In this document: piece after piece, positions 52,466 through 62,154 of the stretch
Layout of the letters: the number at the start of each line of letters is the position of its first letter
Position numbering within the stretch: the first letter of the stretch is position 1
Source: Myxococcales bacterium
Lineage (GTDB): Bacteria > Myxococcota_A > Polyangia > Polyangiales > Ga0077539
Direction of reading: 5' to 3'
Assembly: GCA_016792845.1 (NCBI GenBank)
Contig: JAEUKH010000033.1
Span: forward strand, 1-64,000
DNA: 64,000 nt
Notes under the pieces: model-generated
Told to the model about the DNA's origin: nothing
Database searches by the model: none
What the model saw: the letters and a program-made list of their open reading frames with translations, nothing else
Position numbers and translations under genes: made by a program

Positions 52466-55400
52466 TCACTGGCAGGTCGAGCCCATCGCGTTCTCGCGAC
52501 AGGTGAGGCCCGAGCAGCAGTCGTTGCCGCCCGGCATGCAGAACTGCCCGCGCGCCTGACAGGTGCACGTGCCGTTGTTGCAGAGCATGGCGCCGCAGCA
52601 ATCGAGGGCGTTCAAGCAGCTCTCGTTGGCGCGGCGGCACACACACCGGCCGCCCGTGCAGAGCGATTGACCGCAGCACTCTGACGAGTTCTGGCACTCG
52701 ACCTGCGGGGCGCTCTCGGTGAGCGACGGGTACCGGCAACACGAGCGGCGCATGCTCGACGCCGAGCCTTGGCGCTCACAGATGAAGCTCCCGCAGCAGG
52801 CCGCCGCGTCGCCCTCGCCGCAGGTCTCGCCCGGAGGGTTGCAGCCCGGGGTCAGGCAGCGGCCGCTGCGGCATTCAAGGCCCGCGCAGCAGCCCTCGTT
52901 CGACGAGCAGCGTTCGGTCGACCGGCCGCAGCGGCAGGTGCCGACGGTCATCCCCATGGGGATCTCGCAGGCCGCGCCGCCGCAGCAATCGAGGCTGTTG
53001 TTGCAGGGAGAGCCGCCGCGCTGGCACGCGCACCGGCCGTTGGTGCAGAGCATCGTGCCGCAGCACTCGCGCGCCGTCGAACACATGCCATTCTGCGGGC
53101 GACAACAGAACGTGCCGCCCGGCTGGACGCCGCAGGCGTAGTCGCCGCAGCACGCCGACACGCCCTGCATGCAGGTCATGCCGCCCGCGATGCACATGCC
53201 GCCGTCGGGGAGCCGCGCGTCGACCGCGCCGAGGTCGGTGTTGCCCGAACCGCCGTCGCCGCCGCCGCCGCCGCCGGTGTCGACCCGGGGGAGGTCGATC
53301 GAGATCGACGCGTCGGTGCCCGTGCCCGCATCGTTGCCCGTGCGCCGACACGCGCCGCCCATGCAGGTGAGGCCCATGCAGCACTCGTTGGTCTCGTTGC
53401 AGCCGCGCCCCTCGGCCTGGCACGCGCAGCGACCGCCCGTGCAGAGCATGTATCCGCAGCAGTCGAGGCTCGACGTGCAGCCCTGGTTCTGCTCGACGCA
53501 GCACCGGGTCGACGAGATGAGCGTGCGGCACTGACCCGAACAACACGCCGGGCCGCCGTTCGGCATGCACGCCGCGCCGAGGGCCGTACACGACGAGCAC
53601 ACGCCGCCGAGGCACGACAGGCCGCTGCAACAGTCGCTGTTGGCCGAGCACGACGAGCCCCGCGCCCGGCACTGACAGGTGCCGTTCGTGCAGGTCAGCG
53701 AGCCGCAGCAGTCAGACGACGCGCGACACGCCCCCATCGCCTGAACACACGCGCAGCGGCCGCTGTTGCACGAGAGGCCGTTGCAGCAATCGCCCGAGCC
53801 CGTGCAGGTCTCGTTGGCGCTGTTGCAACACGTGCCCGAAGGCGACCCCGTGTTCGATGAGCAGCTCAAGGCGCCGCAACAACGGGCGCCCGAGCTCGTG
53901 CAGCTCATGCCCGCGTTGATGCACATGGTGCCCATCATCTGGCACTGGCCGCCCTGGCACACGAGCCCCGCGCCGCAGTCGGTGTTCGAGGTGCAGGGCC
54001 CGCCCATGGTCTGACGCGCGCAGCGCCCGCCGGTGCAGGTGAGCTGGCCGCAACACTCGGTGTCGCGGGTGCACACGCCAGACTCAGCGCGGCAGCAACG
54101 GTTGGTGCCGTTGGCGTCGGCGCAGGTCGTGCCGGTCGCGCATCCGGGCTGCGAACCCGGCGTGCAGGTCGAGCCCGCCGGCAGCGGCGTGTTGCCGTTC
54201 GAGCAGGTGTTGCCCGCGCAGGTCAGGCCGTTGCAGCACTCTGAGCCCGACGCGCAGGCCGAGCCCGCGGCGTTGCAGCGACGGCAGGTGCCGCCGATGC
54301 ACTGGAGCGCCGGGTTCGTGCACGTCGGGCTGCCTCCGCCCATCGCGGCGCAGCACTGCTGCCCGTCGCCGCCGCAGACCGGCGTGCTCTGCTGGCAACG
54401 ATTCGACTGGCAGCTCAGGCCCGCGTTGCAGGCCCGGCCGTTGCAGCAAGCCTCGCCCGAGTCGCCGCACGACATGCCCGAGCTCGCCTGACAGGTGCCC
54501 GACATGCACGCGAGGCCCGCGTTGCAGGCCGAACCGTTGCAACACGTCTCGCCGTCGCCGCCGCAAGCGCCCGGCGTACCGCCGCCCGAGCCTGCGTCGG
54601 TGGGGCCCGGGCCGACGCCGCCGTCGCTCCCGCCCGAGCCCGCGGCCTCGCAGGTGCCGCTGCGACACACGCCGCCGGGGTTGCACGCGAGGCTGCCGCA
54701 GCAGGGGTCGCCGATGCTCCCGCAGGGGGTCGGGGTGCCGCCGCCGCCGCCGCCGGGCGTGCCGCCGCCCCCGCCGCCGCCCGACACGGTCTGACACACG
54801 CCGCCGGTGCACGAGAGGTTGGGGTTGCAGGCGGTGCCGCCGCAGCAGGTCTCGCCGTCGCCGCCGCAGGGCGTCATCATGCCGCCGCCGCCGCCCGACG
54901 AGGTCGTGCAGCTGTTGTTCTGACACACGAGCCCCGAGTTGCAGGCCGTACCGCCGCAACACGACTGGCCCATCTCACCGCACATCGTGCCGCCGCCGCC
55001 GCCCGCCGGGGTGCGACACGAGCCGCTCTCGCACGCGAGGCCGGGGTTGCAGGCCGTGCCGCAGCACATCTGACCCTCACCGCCGCAGGCCGCAGGGGCC
55101 GCCGCGCAGCTGCCCATCTCGCAGCTGAGGCCCGGGTTGCACGACGAGCCGCTACAGCACGGCTGGAGCCGGTCGCCGCAGGGCGTCGGCATCGCGCAGC
55201 TCTCGTTGACGCAGGCCAAAGTGCCCGTGCACGTCGAACCGGGGCAGCAAGGCTGGCTCGCGCCGCCGCAGGCCCGACACGAGCCGCCCGTGCAGGTGAA
55301 GCCCGCCTGGCAGATGTCGCCCGCGCAGCAGGTCTGGCCGTCGCCGCCGCAGGCCGCGGGAGCCGCCTGACAGGTGCCGCTCACACAGCTCGTGCCGTCA

Positions 55401-55780
55401 CAGCACTCGCCGCTGTTTTCGCAGCGATCGCCCGAGGCGTGACAGCACCGCCCCATCGCGCACTGCATGCCGTCGCAGCAGTCTGAGGCCGAGCCGCACA
55501 TGGCCGAGGCGAGGGCACAGCAGGCGCCCTCTCGGCACTCCATGCCGCGCTCGCAGGCGCTGCCGCCGCAGCATTCTTGACGGGCCTGGCCGCAGGGCCC
55601 AGGGTCGGGAGGGGCGTCGGGGGTCGGTCGGTCGAAGGCCCCTTTGCCGAGGTCGTCAAACTGACCGCCGCCGAGATCATCGGGGAAGCTCGCGTCGGGG
55701 TCGACCTGGCCGCCCGCGCAGGCCATGAGCCCGAGCGATGCGGCGAGAACGACGACGCGCAGAATCGGAGAAGTATGCAT
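52466..55780 (-). CDS. giant cysteine-rich repeat lipoprotein
   Basis: 1104 residues with lipobox SLGLMACAGG, a short acidic linker, then about 25 modules of 30-45 residues. Each contains an adjacent Cys-Cys pair: CGxxxQxCCxGxxCxxGLxC followed by xxGxC. Several modules near the start are separated by runs of Gly (GGGGG-type), and a Gly/Asp-rich linker (SISIDLPRVDTGGG) breaks the array near residue 785. The cysteine spacing recalls small knottin-, Dickkopf- or EB-like disulfide modules. It probably forms a long, rigid surface rod. Oxidative folding must occur outside the cytoplasm, which fits the redoxins encoded nearby. No catalytic motif is seen. Confidence 0.85.
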   Translation of the reverse strand: MHTSPILRVVVLAASLGLMACAGGQVDPDASFPDDLGGGQFDDLGKGAFDRPTPDAPPDPGPCGQARQECCGGSACERGMECREGACCALASAMCGSASDCCDGMQCAMGRCCHASGDRCENSGECCDGTSCVSGTCQAAPAACGGDGQTCCAGDICQAGFTCTGGSCRACGGASQPCCPGSTCTGTLACVNESCAMPTPCGDRLQPCCSGSSCNPGLSCEMGSCAAAPAACGGEGQMCCGTACNPGLACESGSCRTPAGGGGGTMCGEMGQSCCGGTACNSGLVCQNNSCTTSSGGGGGMMTPCGGDGETCCGGTACNPNLSCTGGVCQTVSGGGGGGGTPGGGGGGTPTPCGSIGDPCCGSLACNPGGVCRSGTCEAAGSGGSDGGVGPGPTDAGSGGGTPGACGGDGETCCNGSACNAGLACMSGTCQASSGMSCGDSGEACCNGRACNAGLSCQSNRCQQSTPVCGGDGQQCCAAMGGGSPTCTNPALQCIGGTCRRCNAAGSACASGSECCNGLTCAGNTCSNGNTPLPAGSTCTPGSQPGCATGTTCADANGTNRCCRAESGVCTRDTECCGQLTCTGGRCARQTMGGPCTSNTDCGAGLVCQGGQCQMMGTMCINAGMSCTSSGARCCGALSCSSNTGSPSGTCCNSANETCTGSGDCCNGLSCNSGRCACVQAMGACRASSDCCGSLTCTNGTCQCRARGSSCSANSDCCSGLSCLGGVCSSCTALGAACMPNGGPACCSGQCRTLISSTRCCVEQNQGCTSSLDCCGYMLCTGGRCACQAEGRGCNETNECCMGLTCMGGACRRTGNDAGTGTDASISIDLPRVDTGGGGGGDGGSGNTDLGAVDARLPDGGMCIAGGMTCMQGVSACCGDYACGVQPGGTFCCRPQNGMCSTARECCGTMLCTNGRCACQRGGSPCNNSLDCCGGAACEIPMGMTVGTCRCGRSTERCSSNEGCCAGLECRSGRCLTPGCNPPGETCGEGDAAACCGSFICERQGSASSMRRSCCRYPSLTESAPQVECQNSSECCGQSLCTGGRCVCRRANESCLNALDCCGAMLCNNGTCTCQARGQFCMPGGNDCCSGLTCRENAMGSTCQ

Positions 55781-55916
55781 AGTCGGAGACTCCGTTCGCC
55801 GAAGGGTGCCCTACAACCCCGGGGGTGGTCCAGTGGGGCCCGATTGATCACCTCCGTTCGGGGCGCTTGGGGCGCGGGGTCTTGCCGTCGCGCACCGTGC
55901 ACCTGATGGTCACGCG

Positions 55917-57167
55917 GTGCGAGCGTCGCTGCGCAGGCTGTGCCTCTTTGTTGTTGTTTCGAGCTGCGCCACACCAGGGCTCGAAGACGGCTTCGACGCC
56001 GGGGTGGTGCACCCGCCCCGCATCGCGTTTCAGCGCGCCCCGGGCCGACGCTACTTCTGCGACCTTCCCCTCGACGACGTGACCCTGTCGGGGCACCCCT
56101 CGGGCTTCTGCGTGCGCCGCTTCGTCACCGTGCCGACGCCGCGGGTCTTGGCCTTCGCGCCCAATGGCGACCTGTTCGTGGCCTCGCCGCGCACCCAGAC
56201 TCCGGGCGGCGCACCGCAGGGCCGCGGCGCCATCGTGGTGCTCGCCGACGACGACCGCGACGGCGCCCCCACCGAGCACACCTTCGCGTCGGGCCTCGCC
56301 GACGTCCACGGGCTCCGTTTTGGCCGCGACGGCGCGCTCTACCTCACCCTCGGCGACGGGGTGTACCGCGCGTCTTACACCCCGGGCCAGCGTGCGCTCC
56401 GCGGCACCCTCGAACGGGTCGTCTCGCTCGCGGGCCTCGCGCCCGGCGCCCGGTGGACGCACACCCTCGCCCAGGCCGCCGACGGCACGATGTACGTCTC
56501 GGTCGGGCAGTACGCGAGCTTCACCTGCCCGAGCTCGCCCTACGCCGGAGCCATCTTGCGGGTGCCCCTCGACCGCTCCGATGCGCGGGCCGAGGTGGTG
56601 GCCTCGGGCTTCCGAAATCCGATGTACCTTCAGTGTGATACGCGGGGTGAGCGCTGCTACGCGGCCGAGCTGAGCGACGACGCGTGGGACCCCGCCTCGG
56701 GGGTGCTCGGGCGCGAGAAGCTCGTGCGCATCGCGGGGGGCGAAGACTACGGCTACCCGTGCTGCGCGGGGCAGGGGGCGACGGCCCCGGCGGGGGCGGG
56801 GCGCACCGACTGCCGCGGGGTGCATCGCGAGCTCGAGAGCTGGCCGCTGCACGATACGCCCTTCGGCATGGCCTTCGCGCCGCGGGGCGTCTTCCCGCAG
56901 CCGTACGACGGGGGCTTCTTTGTGGCCCTCCACGGCGCATATGGGAGCTGGGCGAACACGAAGATCGTGTTCTCGCCGGTCGACCCGCAGACGGGCCATC
57001 CGACGGGGGCGTGGCGCGATTTTGTCACGGGCTGGGGCGTGTCGCGTCAGGGCATCCGGGGCCGCCTGACCGACCTCGCCTTCGCGCCCGATGGGCGCTT
57101 GTTCTTCTCAGACGACCAGGGCGGCGCGGTCTACTGGGTCGCGCCCGAACCCCTCGCGATGCCGTAG
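55917..57167 (+). CDS. sorbosone-dehydrogenase-like beta-propeller protein
   Basis: A GTG start at 55917 gives 416 residues with a lipobox-like signal (RRLCLFVVVSSCATP). The sequence fits the soluble glucose/sorbosone dehydrogenase (GSDH, PQQ-type) propeller: VLAFAPNGDLFVASPRTQ, DVHGLRFGRDGALYLTLGDG, VVASGFRNPMYLQCD, ELSDDAWDP and FGMAFAPRGVFPQPYDGGFF. GEDYGYPCCAG is characteristic of these proteins. PQQ binding residues cannot be assigned with certainty, so it may be a catalytically inactive propeller. It is convergent with the barrel-like gene. Confidence 0.82.
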   Translation: MRASLRRLCLFVVVSSCATPGLEDGFDAGVVHPPRIAFQRAPGRRYFCDLPLDDVTLSGHPSGFCVRRFVTVPTPRVLAFAPNGDLFVASPRTQTPGGAPQGRGAIVVLADDDRDGAPTEHTFASGLADVHGLRFGRDGALYLTLGDGVYRASYTPGQRALRGTLERVVSLAGLAPGARWTHTLAQAADGTMYVSVGQYASFTCPSSPYAGAILRVPLDRSDARAEVVASGFRNPMYLQCDTRGERCYAAELSDDAWDPASGVLGREKLVRIAGGEDYGYPCCAGQGATAPAGAGRTDCRGVHRELESWPLHDTPFGMAFAPRGVFPQPYDGGFFVALHGAYGSWANTKIVFSPVDPQTGHPTGAWRDFVTGWGVSRQGIRGRLTDLAFAPDGRLFFSDDQGGAVYWVAPEPLAMP

Positions 57168-57175
57168 CGGCGCGC

Positions 57176-59152
57176 TCAGAGCCTGATCACCAGCTCGGCC
57201 ACGGCGCCCTGAAAGAGCGGCACGTCGCGGCACACGCCCCCCGAGCAGACGCGCCCCCCGGGGGTCATGCCGCCGAAGACCCGCACGAAGTTCGAGAGGG
57301 TGAAATTCCACCGGAGCTCTGCAGCAGGGTAGAGCGTCGGCAGGAGCGGCGCGCTGGTGGCCGTGGCCGACTGGCCGAAGGGCACGTTGAGCAGCCCGTT
57401 CTCTTCGTACGCCCGCGAGGTGTTGTCGTACCGCAGCATCGCCGAGACCACCAAGGGCAGGCCGTGCGACCACGACAGCGCGACGCCACCGCGCATCGCA
57501 GGGAAGCGACTGAAAATGTCGCCGAAGCCGAAGCCCGTGAGCCGATCAAAGGTGTAGTTGCGCTCAAACCGATGGTCGACCCGCAGCTCGATCGAGTCGT
57601 TCGCCCCCACCGGGAAGGCGATGTCAAAGTCAGCCTGGAGCGCCTCGTGCTTGATGTCTCCGGCCTCAAACTGCGGCGGGAGCGTGCCCACCGTCGGGGC
57701 CGTGCCCGCGCGAAACTCGCGTCGGTACCCGATCGACGCGATGAGGTTGTAATCGCCCCGCGCCACCCGCGTCGCCGCCCCGCCGCCCATGCCCGCGGCC
57801 GCCGGGGTGCCGCTGCCCGACGCCGCGCCGCCTGAAGGGGCCTCGCCGGGCCGAGAAGGGGTCAGCACGGGCCGAGAGCGGCGCCGAACGGCCACGTAGG
57901 TGTGCGAGGTGATGAAGCCCTCGTTGGGGTCCCAGGGGTCGAGGGCTTCGCCCCGCGAGTTGCTCGACTCGGCCCACCCGTAGAGCACGCTGTTGGCGGT
58001 GAAGATCCACGGGGTGGGTTGCAGGGCGTAGTCGACCCTGAGGCGGCCGCCGCGGGTGTTGGCGTTGGTGAAGATGCGCTGGTCGTCGCGTTCGAGCGAC
58101 GGGGCGGTGCTGTACACCCGGGCCACGTCGCGGGGGCTCGAGTTGGCCGACTCGGTCGGGCCGAGGAGGTAGTTGGTGTAGTCTTTCCACTCGGCGAGGA
58201 GCGTCCAGCGGTTGTGCTGGTACTGCACCGCCGCGTACACGGCGCGGCCGTTTCGGGTCTGCGTGGGGGCGCTCGCGCAGGCCGCGTTGTCGCTCGAAAA
58301 CCCGAGCGATCGGCTCGCAAAGGCCGAGAGGCCGTCGCAGGTCGAGACGCCCTCGCCCTGCCGGATGTCTCGGCGCATCACGTTGCCCTCGACGTACACC
58401 GAGAGGTTGCCGTCGAAGAGCGAGGGCAGCTCGACGCGACCCCCGGCGATGTCGACGGAGTCTTGCCGCCGCGCATCGGCGCCGCGCTCAAAATCAGCGT
58501 GAACGACGTGGGTCGAGAGCTCGATGTCGGCGTCGGGCCCCACCCGTGCTGCGAGGCTCGCGCCGGCGAGAAAATCGTTCGGGTCGGGGAAGATCGACAG
58601 CGAGATCGGGTCGAGGTTCTGCGGGTTGCCGAGACCCGCGAAGCCGCGCACGGTGAGCCGGTCGCGCTCATACTCGAGCCGCGCCCCGCGCAAGGTGGTG
58701 TCGAGCCCGATGGGGTCGACCTTGCGGAACGCGAGGGTCACGCCGCGGCCGAAAACCTGATAGTAATCGCCAAGTTCGACCGTGAGGTTGTTGCGCTGAT
58801 AGCGCAGCGAGAGGCGCTCGGGGCGGTAGTTCGAGCGGAGGTAACAGAGCGCGGCGTCTTCGGTGCTACAGCTGCGGTCGTGGCCGAAGGGCGAGAAGCC
58901 GTCGATGCGGGCGTAGAGCCGCCACGGGGCCGCGTTGGCCGCGAGGTCGAGGCGCAGGGTGTACGACCCGAAGTTGTCGTCGTGCGGGTTGTTGTCGAAG
59001 TTGTCGGCGCGGAAGCGCACGAGGTTGGTGTTCGTGATGCTGAACGACGTCGGGCCGAGCCCGGGCAGGCGTCGCACGAGGCCCTGCGCCCACGAAAGCG
59101 ATGGCGCGAGGGCCACCGCGACACCCAAGACGAAGGCCGAAAGGGGGCGCAC
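57176..59152 (-). CDS. outer-membrane beta-barrel-like protein (unknown family)
   Basis: The GTG at 59152 gives a good signal peptide (RPLSAFVLGVAVALAPSLSW, AQG cleavage); an ATG at 59221 is a weaker start with a long n-region. The 658-residue protein has many alternating strands such as LSLRYQRNNLTVELGDYYQVF and VYAAVQYQHNRWTLLAEWKDY, typical of outer-membrane barrels, plus a Gly/Ala-rich loop near 445-475. It ends FQGAVAELVIRL. Cys pairs occur in loops (CSTEDAALC, CSGGVC). It follows the redoxin gene on the same strand. Transported or bound ligand unknown. Confidence 0.75.
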   Translation of the reverse strand: MRPLSAFVLGVAVALAPSLSWAQGLVRRLPGLGPTSFSITNTNLVRFRADNFDNNPHDDNFGSYTLRLDLAANAAPWRLYARIDGFSPFGHDRSCSTEDAALCYLRSNYRPERLSLRYQRNNLTVELGDYYQVFGRGVTLAFRKVDPIGLDTTLRGARLEYERDRLTVRGFAGLGNPQNLDPISLSIFPDPNDFLAGASLAARVGPDADIELSTHVVHADFERGADARRQDSVDIAGGRVELPSLFDGNLSVYVEGNVMRRDIRQGEGVSTCDGLSAFASRSLGFSSDNAACASAPTQTRNGRAVYAAVQYQHNRWTLLAEWKDYTNYLLGPTESANSSPRDVARVYSTAPSLERDDQRIFTNANTRGGRLRVDYALQPTPWIFTANSVLYGWAESSNSRGEALDPWDPNEGFITSHTYVAVRRRSRPVLTPSRPGEAPSGGAASGSGTPAAAGMGGGAATRVARGDYNLIASIGYRREFRAGTAPTVGTLPPQFEAGDIKHEALQADFDIAFPVGANDSIELRVDHRFERNYTFDRLTGFGFGDIFSRFPAMRGGVALSWSHGLPLVVSAMLRYDNTSRAYEENGLLNVPFGQSATATSAPLLPTLYPAAELRWNFTLSNFVRVFGGMTPGGRVCSGGVCRDVPLFQGAVAELVIRL

Positions 59153-59239
59153 GAGAGGAGCGACTCCGGGGCGATGAGGGGCGAGGGGAGGGCGCCCTGC
59201 GCGGGGGTCTCGGCAGGGCATCGCGGAGGCTTCGAGGGC

Positions 59240-59914
59240 TCAGTTGCCTTCGGGGGCGGCGAGCACCTCGTCGATGGCGGTGCGGATCGACGAGAGGCCG
59301 CGGTCTGAGCCGTACTCACGCCAACGGATGCGCCCGCGGCGGTCGACGATCACGTTGCCCGGGAAGGCCGCCATGGGCACAAAAGGCTGTGTGATGAACT
59401 GCGGATCCATCAAGACGGGGAAGGTGAGGCCGAAGCGGTTCACCCAGGTGTTGCACTGCGAGGGGGTGATCGCGCGACGCTGCGGGTCTTGCACGAGCAC
59501 TTGCACGATGCGCACGCCCATGTCGCGGTAGCGCTCGACGACCTCGCGCTCGATCTGCATGGCCTCGTTCTGACAAGGCACGCACCACATCGCCGAGATC
59601 ATGATGAGGGTGAGGCGGTTGTTGAAGAAATCGCTCTGGTCGAAGCGCCAGCTCGCGTCGCCGCCCTCGCGGTTGCAGGCCGTGAGCGAGAAGGGCTCGA
59701 ACAAGCGGCCCACGCTCGAACCGTAGGGGCCCGCGGGGTAGGTCTCGGCCGGTGCGCCGGCGTCGACGGGGGCGCCCGCGTCGGTTGCGACGCCGGTGTC
59801 GACGGGGGCCGTGCCCGCATCGGCGGTGGTCGAGCCCGTGGTCGAGCCGCCGTCACTACAACCCGCAAGCGCGAGCGTTGCGGCCACTGCAAAGAACAAA
59901 GCTTTCATCGACAT
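59240..59914 (-). CDS. thioredoxin-fold (redoxin) lipoprotein
   Basis: The ATG at 59914 has AGAGG 5 bases upstream. The 224-residue lipoprotein (lipobox ALAGC) has a DAG/DTG linker and then a thioredoxin fold with the redox motif WCVPC (residues 110-114: SAMWCVPCQNEAMQ), FPVLMDP and the cis-Pro-type strand AFPGNVIVDRRGRIRW. TlpA/ResA-like redoxins reduce or exchange disulfides in the cell envelope. It is between the cysteine-rich lipoprotein gene upstream and the barrel-like gene downstream, so these may be its substrates; that is inferred. Confidence 0.88.
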   Translation of the reverse strand: MSMKALFFAVAATLALAGCSDGGSTTGSTTADAGTAPVDTGVATDAGAPVDAGAPAETYPAGPYGSSVGRLFEPFSLTACNREGGDASWRFDQSDFFNNRLTLIMISAMWCVPCQNEAMQIEREVVERYRDMGVRIVQVLVQDPQRRAITPSQCNTWVNRFGLTFPVLMDPQFITQPFVPMAAFPGNVIVDRRGRIRWREYGSDRGLSSIRTAIDEVLAAPEGN

Positions 59915-59979
59915 GAGAACCTCTCGGATCATAAAAGTACCCGCGACGGCGCGATTCAAACACCGCCCGGGGTCAACGA

Positions 59980-61107
59980 TCAAGCGCCGCCGTCTGCGCT
60001 GCTGGCGTCGCTCACCCCGGTGCTGGCGTCGCCGCCGACCCCCGCGTCGGTGCCCCGCACGGGAATGCACGCCCCGGTGGTGGTGCCCTGCGACGTGCGG
60101 CGCTCGCACATGTACCCCGTGGGGCACGGCGTCGCGGTGTTGACGCAGTTGATGGGGGTGCACCACCCGTTGTCGAAGCGGCGCGTGTTGGTGGTCGAGA
60201 GCTGGATGGTCTTTCGACAGAAGTAGCCCTCAGCGGTGCGGCAGTCGCTGTCTTGCGAGCACTCATCGAGGCAGATGCCGAGGTCGCCGCGCGCGAGCGA
60301 GCCGTTCGGGAAGCAGATCGCCCCGCTCGGGCACGAGCCCTGGGGGAGGCGGTTTTCGTCCCAAAACGTGCTGGGGTTGTAGCCCTGCGGGAGGATGCAG
60401 CGGCCCACGCACTGGCCGCCGTTGAAGCCCGTGTAGAAGGGCACGCCGCGCGAATCGGTGGTGACCTCGGGGTTGCAGAGCTCAGAGCGGCAGCGGTTCT
60501 CAGGGGTCGAGACCGGGTCGCGGTTGGCGAGGCACCGCTCGCCGATGGTGCGACCCGTGAGTGTCGCCCCGGTGGCGCGGCAGCGGCCCGAGTTGCCGTC
60601 GCAGGTGGTGCCATCGGTGCAGCTCGTGGGCGTGCACACGGCGATGCAGACGCGCACCGCGTTGAGGGTGTTGGCATTCTGCTGAATGCAGGTGTAGCCG
60701 TTGCGCTCGCAGTCTTGACCGTTGGCGCAGACCCGCGCGCAGTACCGTCGGCCGTTGGCGTCGGCGGCCTGGCAGAAGCCGTCGATGGGCGGCACGCCCG
60801 GCTCTTCGCGCACGCAGTCGTCGGGCGAGGTGCACTCGCGGTTGCAGTACCCGCCCGGCAAGCCCGTCTCGCGCTCGGTGAAGCACCGCAGGCCCTCGCC
60901 GCACTCGGCGTCGGCGACACACTCGCCATAAATGCCCTGGGGCTCGCGCAATGTGCGGCCCGCGTCGACGGGCCCGGTGTCGGCGCTGCCCGCATCGACC
61001 GGGCCCGTGTCAGCGGGGCCCGCATCGGCCGGAGGCGTCGTCGAATCAGAACAACCGAGGAGGGTCGCGAGCGCGCCCACCAGCACCAAGCACGAAGTGC
61101 GCACCAT
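59980..61107 (-). CDS. cysteine-rich lipoprotein with DAG/DTG linker
   Basis: 375 residues with lipobox ATLLGC and a linker of DAG/DTG units. The rest carries about 30 Cys in modules such as CVADAECGEGLRCFTERE, CNRECTSPDDCVRE, CARVCANGQDCERNGYTC and CLDECSQDSDC, a pattern frequent in secreted myxobacterial proteins of unknown role. The C-terminus ends in a low-complexity Asp/Ala/Ser/Gly tail. It is upstream of the redoxin gene with a 65-bp gap and could be cotranscribed with it. No catalytic motif is seen. Confidence 0.8.
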   Translation of the reverse strand: MVRTSCLVLVGALATLLGCSDSTTPPADAGPADTGPVDAGSADTGPVDAGRTLREPQGIYGECVADAECGEGLRCFTERETGLPGGYCNRECTSPDDCVREEPGVPPIDGFCQAADANGRRYCARVCANGQDCERNGYTCIQQNANTLNAVRVCIAVCTPTSCTDGTTCDGNSGRCRATGATLTGRTIGERCLANRDPVSTPENRCRSELCNPEVTTDSRGVPFYTGFNGGQCVGRCILPQGYNPSTFWDENRLPQGSCPSGAICFPNGSLARGDLGICLDECSQDSDCRTAEGYFCRKTIQLSTTNTRRFDNGWCTPINCVNTATPCPTGYMCERRTSQGTTTGACIPVRGTDAGVGGDASTGVSDASSADGGA

Positions 61108-61449
61108 AGGAAGTGCGAGACGCGTACTTTATTCCCGCCGTCGGTGCAACCGAGCAGCACGCATTGGCCCCCGCCTCGCCCGCCGCGGAGGCCCACACGC
61201 GTCGCGCGAGCTCGCCCCGAACGTCGCGGCGACCGCGTCGGGCGAATGTGCTGTAAGTTGTCGAAAGTATGAAAGTATTTTGTCATCAACGGCGTCGCAA
61301 CGCCCGAGGTCGCGGGCTGCGGTCTCGACGGCAGGTGTCGGTTCGGGGCGTCGTCGGGGCGGCGGCCTTGGGGGTGGGGCGGGGCGGGGCGGCGCGGTGA
61401 TGGCATTCGCTCTTCAATAAAGTGGCGGTGTGTTACGTCATTGCCCGCC
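61108..61449. other. intergenic region (342 bp), divergent promoters
   Basis: It separates the cysteine-rich lipoprotein gene from the redoxin gene. An AT-richer island at 61255-61290 contains a tandem 8-bp repeat GAAAGTAT at 61263-61270 and 61271-61278. A G-rich low-complexity stretch follows at about 61350-61400. I see no gene in it. Confidence 0.4.
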
Positions 61450-62079
61450 ATGCAACGACGCACCCTTCTCGCCGCAGCTCTGGCCACCTTGGCGCTCTCA
61501 CTCTCGGCCTCGTCGGCCTCGGCTCAGGTGGGCACGGCGGCGCCAGAGTTCACGCTTCCGGCGGCGGCGGGGCACACCTTTCGGGGGCGCTTCAGGTTGG
61601 GCGATCACCTGCGGCGTCGGCCCGTGGTGGTGCTCTTCTGGGCGACCTGGTGCCAGCCGTGTTTGCAAGAGCTTCCGGTGTATCAGTCGTTGGCGCAGCA
61701 GTATGGCAACCAGCTCCAGATCGTCGCCATCTCGATGGACGGGCCTGACACCGTCTCTGAGGCGGGCGCCGCGGCGCGGCGGCTCGGGGTGACCTTCCCC
61801 GTGGTGACCGACCTCGAGACCCAGGTGGTGTCGGTCTACAACCCGCGACGCGCCGCGCCCTTCAGCGTCTGGATCGACCGCAACGGCAACATCGTGCGCG
61901 CCCGAGAGGGCTTCTCGATGAGCGAACAGCCGCAGATCGTGTCTGGCATCGCCGAGCTCGTCGGCCGCCGCCCCGCCCCCGCGACGCCCGCTGCGCCCGC
62001 CCCCGCTGCGCCCGCCCCCGCTGCGCCCGCCCCCGCTGCGCCCGCTCCCGCTGCGCCCGCCCCCGCTGCGCCCCGCTGA
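61450..62079 (+). CDS. TlpA-like thioredoxin-fold secreted protein with (PAPAA)n tail
   Basis: The ATG at 61450 gives 209 residues with a signal peptide (LLAAALATLALSLSASSAS, AQ). The redoxin domain has APEFTLPAAAGHTFRGRF, VVVLFWATWCQPC with the redox pair at 68 and 71, and TFPVVTDLETQVVSVYN, then APFSVWIDRNGNIVR. This is the TlpA/ResA class of envelope disulfide reductases. The tail is five 15-bp repeats encoding PAPAA; the gene lies upstream of a very cysteine-rich lipoprotein gene on the same strand. Confidence 0.9.
   Translation: MQRRTLLAAALATLALSLSASSASAQVGTAAPEFTLPAAAGHTFRGRFRLGDHLRRRPVVVLFWATWCQPCLQELPVYQSLAQQYGNQLQIVAISMDGPDTVSEAGAAARRLGVTFPVVTDLETQVVSVYNPRRAAPFSVWIDRNGNIVRAREGFSMSEQPQIVSGIAELVGRRPAPATPAAPAPAAPAPAAPAPAAPAPAAPAPAAPR
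61996..62070 (+). repeat. five 15-bp tandem repeats at the end of the redoxin gene
   Basis: Units CCCGCCCCCGCTGCG at 61996, 62011, 62026, 62041 (one mismatch) and 62056 encode a proline/alanine tail. Copy number can vary by whole codons. Confidence 0.9.
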
Positions 62080-62154
62080 TGGGGCGACACTCCGGGCTGT
62101 GAAATCGGCGTCGTGCAATGGCCTGCGCCGCCGCGGTGTGTTACCCGCGCGTCG

